In this document: positions 1-5,825 of the stretch, in pieces
Layout: each line of letters begins with the position of its first letter
Position numbering within the stretch: the stretch's first letter is position 1
DNA from: Phycisphaerales bacterium UBA2396
GTDB taxonomy: Bacteria > Planctomycetota > Phycisphaerae > Phycisphaerales > UBA1924
Assembly (NCBI GenBank): GCA_002343325.1
Contig: DDSG01000112.1
Coordinates: 1 to 6,077 of the forward strand
Reading direction: 5' to 3'
Length of the DNA stretch: 6,077 nt
Notes under the pieces: generated by a model
Databases searched by the model: none
Told to the model about the DNA's origin: nothing
Seen by the model: only the letters and a program-made list of their open reading frames with translations
Made by a program: the position numbers and the translations under genes

Positions 1-8
1 GGGGAGGT

Positions 9-14
9 GGAGGT
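9..14 (+). promoter_or_regulatory. candidate ribosome binding site for the 26-625 gene
   Basis: GGAGGT is a full Shine-Dalgarno core. It lies 11 bases before the GTG at 26 and 17 bases before the ATG at 32, so it favours the GTG start. The surrounding G-rich run (1-28) makes chance occurrence likely. Confidence 0.4.
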
Positions 15-25
15 GGCGGGGGGGG

Positions 26-625
26 GTGTCCATGAATTCACGCCCCGACTCAATCCGTGCAATCGCCAAGCCGGTGGTGATGGTTCTGGCGTTCGTTTCA
101 ATCATTCTCTGTCTCACATTCATGAACCGGTGCAGCCGTCTGATACAATTAGCGCCGCACAGAGCGTTCATCGCTGCAGCTCGCGAAGAATTTATTAAGC
201 ACCGAGGAGAGCCTCGTTTCGACGATCCGACTTTCCTGTCATTCGGCATCGGCCCTGACTGGAAGTACGATCGTGTTGTGTCCGAGTTTCAACGCCGCGG
301 CTTTGTTCCAAGCAAGATGATGCCTGTGAAAGGGCAGGGTATGACGCTGATCTACGTGGGGTCCAAGCGATATGGACACCCGGCGATTGCGGACCCTGTG
401 CTCGACATGAACTTTGGCGAGGAAGGAGTGCTCTGGGAAAGAGTACTAATTACATTTGATGCCAACGAACTTCCGCTCGTGATGCTGTATGATTACAAAG
501 AAGTCCAAGTCATGGGGACCACGAACGAGCATCGGGCATACGATTTTCGTACCCAAGAGATTACCGCCGATATGATGAAGTTCTCCGATTTCGCCTCTAG
601 GGGACTCGTTCCCGCGACACGATGA
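26..625 (+). CDS. hypothetical single-pass membrane-anchored protein, 199 aa
   Basis: I do not recognise this family. The protein starts with a short basic N-terminus (R6, R11, K15), followed by one clear hydrophobic segment at about residues 16-34 (PVVMVLAFVSIILCLTFMN). A mixed, soluble domain of about 165 residues follows. The positive charges before the segment suggest that the N-terminus is inside and the C-terminal domain outside the membrane, as a type II anchor; there is no cleavage motif or lipobox. The soluble part alternates charged and beta-like stretches (for example MTLIYVGSKRYG and VLWERVLITFD), with no catalytic motif I can name. The GTG at 26 is chosen for its better spacing to GGAGGT; ATG at 32 gives a protein only two residues shorter. 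GC is about 50% in sampled rows, well below the next two genes, which suggests a different history. No operon partner is visible. Confidence 0.7.
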   Translation: MSMNSRPDSIRAIAKPVVMVLAFVSIILCLTFMNRCSRLIQLAPHRAFIAAAREEFIKHRGEPRFDDPTFLSFGIGPDWKYDRVVSEFQRRGFVPSKMMPVKGQGMTLIYVGSKRYGHPAIADPVLDMNFGEEGVLWERVLITFDANELPLVMLYDYKEVQVMGTTNEHRAYDFRTQEITADMMKFSDFASRGLVPATR

Positions 626-778
626 CCCGCAATGCAGTCATTCGGAGTGGCGCGGTGTTCACCGGGAACCATCAGGTCACACGGCATCAGATTTCCCACA
701 TCGGAGTCGTCCGCGGCGACCCTTCTCGACTGAGACAGCGAGCTCTCCGAACCGAAGCGAGCCCTGGCGAGGGACTCT

Positions 779-790
779 CGGTGGCCACCG
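779..790. repeat. 12-bp perfect palindrome
   Basis: CGGTGGCCACCG is identical to its reverse complement with no spacer, so it is better suited to a dimeric DNA-binding protein than to an RNA hairpin. It lies about 165 bases upstream of the 956 start. GC-rich DNA makes short palindromes fairly common, and a regulatory role is only a guess. Confidence 0.3.
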
Positions 791-887
791 GGCGATGATC
801 GGTGCGGCGTGGGGCTGGAGCGATCTCCTCGGGCACTCGATGGGTGGGAACCGCCGTCCGGTTCGGGAGTCAGTGCTCTCGGTTGCC

Positions 888-914
888 CAGAGGGGTTACG
901 ATGAGACTCCTCTG
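888..914 (+). promoter_or_regulatory. possible leader stem-loop upstream of the transglutaminase-fold gene
   Basis: CAGAGGGGTT (888-897) pairs with GACTCCTCTG (905-914) over 10 bp, including two G-U pairs, closing a 7-base loop (ACGATGA). It ends 41 bases before the ATG at 956. No T-run follows, so it is not an obvious terminator. It could be a 5' leader structure or chance. Confidence 0.25.
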
Positions 915-955
915 CACGCCACACCGAAGGGCCTGCGGAGGGCCGGGAGCACGCA

Positions 956-2476
956 ATGCCAGTTCGAAGGAACGATAGTCTCGTCAACTGGGTGGGCGGT
1001 GCCATCTGCGCTGTTGCGATGGCAAGCGCACACGCCCAGAGCCTCAGCCCGATCAACCCCCCGCCGCAGGTCAAGCCGGGGGGCAGCCCCGTGATCGGCG
1101 GGCCCGGGGTGCCCGGGACGTCGCTCAAGAACGCCGCCGGGATCCGCGTGTCCAAGGTCAAGGTGGCCGAGCCGGGCCCGTACGTGAAGCAGGAGAAGGC
1201 CCAGTACTTCAACTTCCGCGTCTACGTCCGCGTGGGGACGGAGCGCAACGAACTGACCGACAGCGGCGGGTGGAATCGCCGCCGCGTGAACTTCGGGTAC
1301 GAGACGCTCACCGCCGTCTTCCCCATCGTTCCCCGCACCGCCTCGTCGGAGGCGGACATCACCAAGGCTGTCGGTACGATGTCGATCAACGAACGCGACG
1401 TCGTGAAGGGCAACTTCCTGATCGACGCCCCCCCGGGCCGGGACCCGCGGGGCATGATCCTCCCTGAGATTCTCAAGACGCAGCTCGACGGCGACCCGTA
1501 CCACTCGGGCACGTGGCTCGCCAAGTTCGCCGTGGGCGACGCCGGGCAGAGCAACCGCGCCAACTCGATGTGGCTCCAGATCGACGTGCCCACCACCGCG
1601 TACAACACCGTCTTCGACGAGACCAACGCTTCCAAGGTCCCCTGGCCCAAGGAGGGCTGGCCGATCGTCGCCGCCACCACCTTCCTCCCGCAGTTGTTCG
1701 TCGACGCGATCCCGGGGCCCAGCGGGATGGCCGCCGTCACCGACATGAAGGACGTCGACGCCCTCATCAAGAAGTGGTGCAAGGGCAACGACCCGCTCGC
1801 GCTCACCCCCGTCGTCCTGGCCAAGTTCCTGTGCCAGCAGCTCATCAACGAGTATCGACTGGACTCCAACAGCCTGAACTACAAGCGGGGCTCGACGAGC
1901 GGTGGTGTGGTGCTCGAGGGGCTTCGCATCAACGGCGCCGCCGCGGCCGCCGCCAACATGCGGGGCACCGAGTGGGACATGGTCTGCCTGCTCACCGCGC
2001 TCTACCGCCGCGCCGGGCTGCCCGCCCGCATCGTGGTCGGCTATGACAAGGACACCGAGTCGCGCCGCAAGAACTTGGTCGACGACCTCTCGGGCGGTGG
2101 CTCGACGCGAGGCTCGGCCCGGGCCTGGGTGGAGTTCTATCTCTACGACGAGGCCCGCAACACGGGCAACTGGGTCCCCGTCGATCCGGTCCGTATCCGC
2201 TCGTCGCAGACCAAAGCCCCCAACCTCAACCAGACGTGGAAGTTCTTCGGCACGCACGACGAGCTCCGCGGCGTGATGCCCTTCGCCATGCATTTCCACC
2301 CGCCCACCAGCGTGCTGTCGTACGGCTCGCCGGGCTTCTGGGGGTGGCATGTCACGCCGGGATCGCCCGCCTATGCCAGCCAGTCCGTCGTGCTGACGGG
2401 CTTTGGAAGCGCTGTGCCAAGCCGCCAGGACCGCGACCGTCGCCAGCGTGAGCGCGAGCAGGAAGACATGCCCTGA
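956..2476 (+). CDS. secreted transglutaminase-fold protein, probably catalytically inactive, 506 aa
   Basis: Residues 1-28 look like a signal peptide: basic MPVRR, a hydrophobic stretch, then AHA-Q as a signal peptidase I site, so the protein is probably exported. A Pro/Gly-rich linker (30-56) leads into a poorly conserved beta-like region (about 60-250). A transglutaminase-like core (PF01841 type) follows at about 285-412. It is recognised by the helix ending in YRRAGLPARIVVGYD (350-364), the strand RAWVEFYLYD (389-398) and WVPVDPVRI (406-414). In the family the triad is Cys-His-Asp, in contexts like G-x-C-x-D, HAWVE and DP. Here the Cys position is E339 (GTEWD), the His position is R389 (RAWVE), and only the Asp (D410) remains; C344 lies five residues too late in the helix. 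The C-terminal tail (about 489-506) is strongly charged. The start is supported by GGGAG six bases upstream. The gene ends directly against miaB. Fold assignment is fairly sure; inactivity is inferred. Confidence 0.88.
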   Translation: MPVRRNDSLVNWVGGAICAVAMASAHAQSLSPINPPPQVKPGGSPVIGGPGVPGTSLKNAAGIRVSKVKVAEPGPYVKQEKAQYFNFRVYVRVGTERNELTDSGGWNRRRVNFGYETLTAVFPIVPRTASSEADITKAVGTMSINERDVVKGNFLIDAPPGRDPRGMILPEILKTQLDGDPYHSGTWLAKFAVGDAGQSNRANSMWLQIDVPTTAYNTVFDETNASKVPWPKEGWPIVAATTFLPQLFVDAIPGPSGMAAVTDMKDVDALIKKWCKGNDPLALTPVVLAKFLCQQLINEYRLDSNSLNYKRGSTSGGVVLEGLRINGAAAAAANMRGTEWDMVCLLTALYRRAGLPARIVVGYDKDTESRRKNLVDDLSGGGSTRGSARAWVEFYLYDEARNTGNWVPVDPVRIRSSQTKAPNLNQTWKFFGTHDELRGVMPFAMHFHPPTSVLSYGSPGFWGWHVTPGSPAYASQSVVLTGFGSAVPSRQDRDRRQREREQEDMP

Positions 2477-4180
2477 TCAGGCCGGCTGGCTCGCGATCAG
2501 TTCGCCGCGCAGGTTGAGCCGGTCCGCCGCGCTGATGCGCACGCGGACGATCCTGCCCGTCCAGGCCGCGACAGACGCCCCCGCCGGCGCGTCGAAGAAC
2601 ACGATCTGATCGCCGTCGGTGCGCCCGGCCAACCGCACCGGGCCCGAGTCCGTTGCGACGGGCTCGTCGCGGTGGACGTGCGAACCGCCGGCCGAACACC
2701 CGCGATCGTCGTCGTCGCCCCCGCCCCGTCCGCCGATGGTCAGCGGGACCACCCCCGCCGGGGCGGCGGCCTTCTCGCGACGCTTGCGCTCCAGCTTGCT
2801 GGCACCCTCGACAAAGACGTCGAACTCGCGGCCCACCTGTTCCCGCGAGATTTTGTCGCTGATCTCCCCCTGCACCGCCAGCAGCATGTTGTTCCGCCGA
2901 CGCTTGTCCGCCTCCGACACGTCGTCGGCCAGCTTGTCGAACGCCACCGTGCCGGGCCTGGGCGAGTACTTGAAGATGAACGCGTTCTTGTACCGCGCCC
3001 GCTTCGTCAGCGCCACCGTCGCCTCAAAGTCCGCTTCCGTCTCCGTCGGGAAGCCCACGATGAAATCGCCCGACATCATCAGCGGGCGGCCCTTCGCCGG
3101 CTCGTCCAGGAACGCCCGGGCACGATCGATGAATTCCAGATACTCCGCGACGGTGTACCCGCGGTTCATCATCTTCAGCATCCGGTCGCTGCCGCTCTGC
3201 GCGGGGACGTGCAGGTATCGGCAGAGGCGCGGATGATCGCGGATCACCTCGAGCACGTCGTCGCCGAAATCCCGCGGATAGCTCGTGACGAACCGCAGCC
3301 GCGAGATCGAGGGCACCTCGTCGTGGATCCGCCGGAGCAGATCCGCGAAGGTCGTCGTGTGGTCGCCCGCGAAGGCGTCGCGGTTGTGGCTGCCCTTGTA
3401 CGTTCGGCCCTTCTGAGGCTGCACCAGCCCGCCCACCGTGACCGCGGCCCCGTGCTCGAACCGGTAGTGGTTCACCGTCTGACCCAGCAGCGTGATCTCG
3501 ATCACCCCCGCGTCCGCCAGCCGCTTGCACTCGTCGATGATGTGCTCGGGCGGTCGGTGGATCTCGGCCCCGCGTGTGAAGGGCACGACGCAGTAGGTGC
3601 AGAACTTGTTGCACCCGCGCGTGATTCGCACGTACGCGGACTTGCCCCCGGCCGCCCCATCCACCGGCGAGACCGATCGCGACAGATCCAGCATCTCAAG
3701 CTGGTCCTCCGCAGCCGCAAGCGTCGCCGTACGGCGCGACGCGCTCCCCTGCAGCGCGACCTGCCGGGCCGACCGCTCCGCCGCCATCGGCTCGGCGTCC
3801 GCCAGGAGGCTCTCGCGGGTCCGTACCGCGTTGTCCAGCAGGCCGGGCAGCTTGTCCAGTTCGCCCGGGCCCACCAGCACATCGACCACCGGCATGCGCC
3901 CGATCAAGGCGGTCCCGTCGCGCTCCGCCATGCACCCCAGCACCCCGACCACCAGCCCCGGCTCGGACTTCTTCCGCAGGGCCAGCTCGCCCAGGCGGCT
4001 CCAGACCTTCTGCTCCGCGTGCTCGCGCACCGAGCAGGTGTTGTACAGCACGATCGACGCCGCGTCCGGATCCGGGGTGAACCGGTATCCCAAGGCCCGC
4101 AAGGAGCCGCTGACCAGCTCGCTGTCGAGCTCGTTCATCTGACAGCCGAAGGTTTCGAGATAGACGGACCGCTGGGACAT
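2477..4180 (-). CDS. miaB: tRNA-2-methylthio-N6-dimethylallyladenosine synthase MiaB (radical SAM), 567 aa
   Basis: MiaB adds a methylthio group at C2 of i6A37 in tRNAs reading UNN codons, using S-adenosylmethionine and two 4Fe-4S clusters in the cytoplasm. Residue numbers below count from an upstream TTG at 4189; subtract 3 for the ATG at 4180. The N-terminal methylthiotransferase domain has three cluster cysteines: C16 (GCQMNE), C52 (NTCSVREHAEQK) and C86 (GCMAER). The radical SAM domain has C193, C197 and C200 (GCNKFCTYC), then VVPFTRG, LLGQTVNHY, PAQSGSDR and DFIVGFPTET. A TRAM domain closes the protein. E. coli MiaB has 474 residues. The extra length lies between the first two domains (about 130-178), after LLGQTVNHYRF (about 245-279), and inside TRAM (about 466-516, with DDDD and a Cys/His-containing stretch). 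ATG is preferred because MiaB proteins normally begin shortly before the YLETFGCQMN motif; no good Shine-Dalgarno supports either start. MiaA, which makes its substrate, is not in the window. Confidence 0.97.
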   Translation of the reverse strand: MSQRSVYLETFGCQMNELDSELVSGSLRALGYRFTPDPDAASIVLYNTCSVREHAEQKVWSRLGELALRKKSEPGLVVGVLGCMAERDGTALIGRMPVVDVLVGPGELDKLPGLLDNAVRTRESLLADAEPMAAERSARQVALQGSASRRTATLAAAEDQLEMLDLSRSVSPVDGAAGGKSAYVRITRGCNKFCTYCVVPFTRGAEIHRPPEHIIDECKRLADAGVIEITLLGQTVNHYRFEHGAAVTVGGLVQPQKGRTYKGSHNRDAFAGDHTTTFADLLRRIHDEVPSISRLRFVTSYPRDFGDDVLEVIRDHPRLCRYLHVPAQSGSDRMLKMMNRGYTVAEYLEFIDRARAFLDEPAKGRPLMMSGDFIVGFPTETEADFEATVALTKRARYKNAFIFKYSPRPGTVAFDKLADDVSEADKRRRNNMLLAVQGEISDKISREQVGREFDVFVEGASKLERKRREKAAAPAGVVPLTIGGRGGGDDDDRGCSAGGSHVHRDEPVATDSGPVRLAGRTDGDQIVFFDAPAGASVAAWTGRIVRVRISAADRLNLRGELIASQPA

Positions 4181-4297
4181 AGGCCGCAAGTCTAGGGAGC
4201 ATGGCGGCTTGGAACGCCCGTGCCCCGGCTAAACGGCGGGCCCCCTCCCCCTTCTCGCCCCCCGCCCGGACGCGGCGTATAGTCCTCTCCACAACCC
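4181..4297. other. divergent spacer between miaB and tRNA-Ala
   Basis: This spacer must hold the miaB promoter (minus strand) and the tRNA promoter (plus strand). A very C-rich stretch (about 4239-4267 on the plus strand) gives the miaB leader side a G-rich run. I could not find a convincing miaB promoter hexamer pair. Confidence 0.5.
4278..4283 (+). promoter_or_regulatory. candidate -10 element for tRNA-Ala
   Basis: TATAGT matches five of six consensus positions and is a rare AT-rich island in this GC-rich spacer. It lies 14 bases before the mature tRNA 5' end, so transcription would start a few bases upstream of the tRNA. No good -35 hexamer is visible at the usual spacing. Confidence 0.45.
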
Positions 4298-4370
4298 GGG
4301 GCGGTAGCTCAGTTGGTAGAGCGCATCGTTCGCAATGATGAGGTCGGGAGTTCGACTCTCCTCCGCTCCA
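4298..4370 (+). tRNA. tRNA-Ala, anticodon CGC
   Basis: The 73-base sequence folds as a complete cloverleaf. The acceptor stem pairs GGGGCGG with CCGCTCC and includes the G3-U70 wobble pair, the identity element for alanyl-tRNA synthetase. The D stem is GCTC/GAGC with loop AGTTGGTA. The anticodon stem is CATCG/TGATG around loop TTCGCAA, giving anticodon CGC, which reads the alanine codon GCG. The T stem is GGGAG/CTCCT with loop TTCGACT, and the discriminator base is A73. The following bases are CTT, so the 3' CCA is not encoded and must be added by tRNA nucleotidyltransferase. Confidence 0.97.
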
Positions 4371-4376
4371 CTTGAA

Positions 4377-4406
4377 AGCGCCCTCGGCCGATAGGCCGAG
4401 GGCGTT
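4377..4406. terminator. strong hairpin after tRNA-Ala, likely terminator on both strands
   Basis: CGCCCTCGGCC (4379-4389) and GGCCGAGGGCG (4394-4404) form an 11-bp perfect GC-rich stem around the tetraloop GATA, extendable by a G-U and an A-U pair. On the plus strand it is followed by a T-rich but interrupted stretch (TTGTCGTTTGTCGTTG), suited to ending the tRNA transcript. On the minus strand the stem is followed by CTTTCAAG, a weaker tail that could end the two-gene transcript coming from the right. Confidence 0.75.
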
Positions 4407-4455
4407 GTCGTTTGTCGTTGCCTCTGTAGTTCTTGATTCTGGTTGCAGGACCAAA

Positions 4456-4923
4456 CTACTGGCCAGTGAGTTGGCCTAGGAGGTCCTTTTCGCGAGTCGC
4501 AGCGGCCCGACGCGCTGTCGCAGCGATCGCTTGGCGTTCCTGTGATCGTTCGCCGAAACTGCGAGCTACAGCCTCCCAGGCCGAATCCAGCGTTCTCTTC
4601 ACCGGCGGTTGCTGCGGACCCATCTCGATGGAAAGTCCAACTGAATTGGCCCCCAGTGATTGGATATCGATGTCCATGGCCAGAAGTCTGCCAGAGTACT
4701 TGCCCTCAGTAGCAACAATATGTTGGCCTAGTTTGATCTGCGTGCCTTGCTCTTCGCCGTCGATATAGCGAAACTCAATGCGAAACCGGCCTGCTTCTGT
4801 GCGAAATCCTCTGACTGCATCGGGAACGTCATACGGAGAAACAACCACTCCAAGCACAACGTCCGGTTGTCCTTGCGTGGGAGATAGGGCCTGGATGTCT
4901 CCTAACCGCAACCACTCTGTCAT
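4456..4923 (-). CDS. hypothetical small beta-rich soluble protein, 155 aa; partner of the GAF-like membrane protein
   Basis: I do not recognise the family. There is no signal peptide or membrane segment, so it is probably cytosolic. Residues about 20-105 read as alternating beta strands (DVVLGVVVSPYD, RFRIEFRYIDG, HIVATEGKYSGRLLAMDIDI, SVGLSIEMG), suggesting a compact beta domain. Residues about 112-150 are Ala/Arg/Glu-rich and probably helical, ending in LLGQLTGQ. The ATG at 4923 is supported by AAAGGA eight bases upstream, inside the end of the preceding gene, whose TGA stop is only three bases (GTC) away. That spacing implies one transcript and translational coupling, so the protein probably works with the GAF-like protein. 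The lower GC resembles its partner and differs from miaB. Confidence 0.75.
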   Translation of the reverse strand: MTEWLRLGDIQALSPTQGQPDVVLGVVVSPYDVPDAVRGFRTEAGRFRIEFRYIDGEEQGTQIKLGQHIVATEGKYSGRLLAMDIDIQSLGANSVGLSIEMGPQQPPVKRTLDSAWEAVARSFGERSQERQAIAATARRAAATREKDLLGQLTGQ

Positions 4924-4926
4924 GAC

Positions 4927-5751
4927 TCAGGTCCTTTCGAGAAGTGGGGTGAGGAGGTTCGCATATGCTTTGAAGCGATCAAGTTTCTCTTTGTCGATTG
5001 GTTCAGGGTTCCGGCTGTCAAGTACCAGAACGCCCCATGGCTTACCCCGCAATTGTACCCGAAGTGCCGCGTAGGACTTGGCCAGAGGTCTTCGCTTCTG
5101 TAGTTGTCCCGTAACCCATGCTGGATCAACTTTGCACAGATTTGCATACTTTTCGATGTCGTCCTGCGGGGACGTGTCATTAAGCGATGGAAGCGGAACC
5201 CGGTCGTCTGGGACGAGCACCCAGTCCCTGTGTCGCCAGGCAAAGCCCACTACACCCTGACATGCTTCTCCGTCGTCGGGTGCTCTGAACCGTCGAATAC
5301 GCTCCTTCGTGAGGTGGCCAGAGCGAGCCGCTGCGACAAGCCAGTTCCGCATTAACGAGGGATTCCAACTCCAACACCACTTGCGGTGCTTGAAGAGTGT
5401 GACTCGGTGATAGTCATCTGGGTCGCGAGAATCCTTGAATACCTCGTGACTGAATTCATCGAGGATCTTCTGGATCGCATCCCAAGCCCAAGGGTTGCCA
5501 AAATGTCCACGTGCCCACTGAAGAACCACCACGATAATCGGTCCAGCTACGGCGACCAACCAAGCCCATCGCTGCATGCCTCCCACTAATGGGCCGAGTG
5601 CTTCACCAAAATGGCTGGGCTCAGCTTTGAGCACGGCTCCGAAGAGTGTCACCGAGAAGGCCGTGGCGATCTGCAGCTTGCCGAGCCACCAGTCAATCCA
5701 GCGACGTTGTTCAATCGGAAGCAAACCGGAGCCCTCCATCAGTGGCCTCAT
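4927..5751 (-). CDS. two-TM membrane protein with C-terminal GAF-like sensor domain, 274 aa
   Basis: Two hydrophobic segments are visible at about residues 25-42 (KLQIATAFSVTLFGAVLK) and 61-79 (RWAWLVAVAGPIIVVVLQW), joined by a loop of about 18 residues. Basic residues before the first (QRR) and after the second (ARGH) put both termini in the cytoplasm. The rest, about 90-272, resembles a GAF domain: VTLFKHRKW (117-125), CQGVVGFAWRHRDWVLVPD (164-182), SYAALRVQL (226-234) and GKPWGVLVLDSRNP (236-249), then a final helix. GAF domains bind small ligands or mediate dimerisation; no kinase, cyclase, GGDEF or DNA-binding output domain is attached, so signalling would pass to a partner, plausibly the protein encoded three bases downstream. 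The ATG at 5751 has little Shine-Dalgarno support; ATG at 5739 (residue 5) has AGG six bases upstream and is a fair alternative. GC is about 43-62% in sampled rows, below the miaB block. The GAF assignment rests on motif pattern only. Confidence 0.8.
   Translation of the reverse strand: MRPLMEGSGLLPIEQRRWIDWWLGKLQIATAFSVTLFGAVLKAEPSHFGEALGPLVGGMQRWAWLVAVAGPIIVVVLQWARGHFGNPWAWDAIQKILDEFSHEVFKDSRDPDDYHRVTLFKHRKWCWSWNPSLMRNWLVAAARSGHLTKERIRRFRAPDDGEACQGVVGFAWRHRDWVLVPDDRVPLPSLNDTSPQDDIEKYANLCKVDPAWVTGQLQKRRPLAKSYAALRVQLRGKPWGVLVLDSRNPEPIDKEKLDRFKAYANLLTPLLERT
4932..4937 (-). promoter_or_regulatory. ribosome binding site of the 155-aa gene
   Basis: AAAGGA on the minus strand lies eight bases before the ATG at 4923, within the last codons of the GAF-like gene. 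It fixes the start of the downstream gene and supports translational coupling. Confidence 0.6.
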
Positions 5752-5825
5752 GGTCCATTTGATGATATCGAGTTAATCCACTCTTGTGGGTGGTCAGTAA
5801 GACATCCTTGTACAGGATTCGTCAG
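5752..5825 (-). promoter_or_regulatory. leader of the GAF-like gene with two short inverted repeats
   Basis: This 74-base spacer lies upstream of the GAF-like gene. It contains ATCCT-TGTAC-AGGAT (5804-5818) and CCAC-TCTT-GTGG (5778-5789), plus the AT-rich patch GATATCGAGTTAAT (5764-5777). A promoter here is plausible, but I could not identify a clear -35/-10 pair. Confidence 0.3.

Larger units (their letters stand above)
626..955. other. 330-base intergenic region without a convincing gene
   Basis: Reading frames here on either strand lack recognisable motifs and run far into neighbouring genes in the wrong frame. The stretch holds a 12-bp perfect palindrome (779-790), a possible stem-loop (888-914), and a GGGAG Shine-Dalgarno sequence (945-949) six bases before the ATG at 956. 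I see no convincing -35/-10 pair. It presumably holds the promoter and leader of the downstream gene. Confidence 0.6.

Noticed and set aside
795..1094. Plus-strand open frame in the gap, overlapping the start of the 956 gene
   Set aside because: It runs 140 bases into the signal peptide region of a better supported gene in another frame and becomes Arg/Ser-rich noise there.
493..1212. Minus-strand open frame spanning the 626-955 gap
   Set aside because: It overlaps both flanking genes, is Pro/Ser/Arg-rich and motif-free, and has no supporting ribosome site.
896..2350. Long minus-strand open frame (484 codons) opposite the transglutaminase-fold gene
   Set aside because: It is a mirror of a high-GC gene: rich in Arg, His, Val and Gly, with no motifs. 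The plus-strand frame has a signal peptide, fold motifs and a Shine-Dalgarno site.
2672..4195. Long plus-strand open frame (507 codons) opposite miaB
   Set aside because: It lies entirely antisense to a certain miaB and has an Arg/His/Val-rich composition without domains.
3696..4454. Minus-strand open frame crossing the tRNA and the miaB start
   Set aside because: It reads through the tRNA-Ala gene and the terminator hairpin and is out of frame with miaB.
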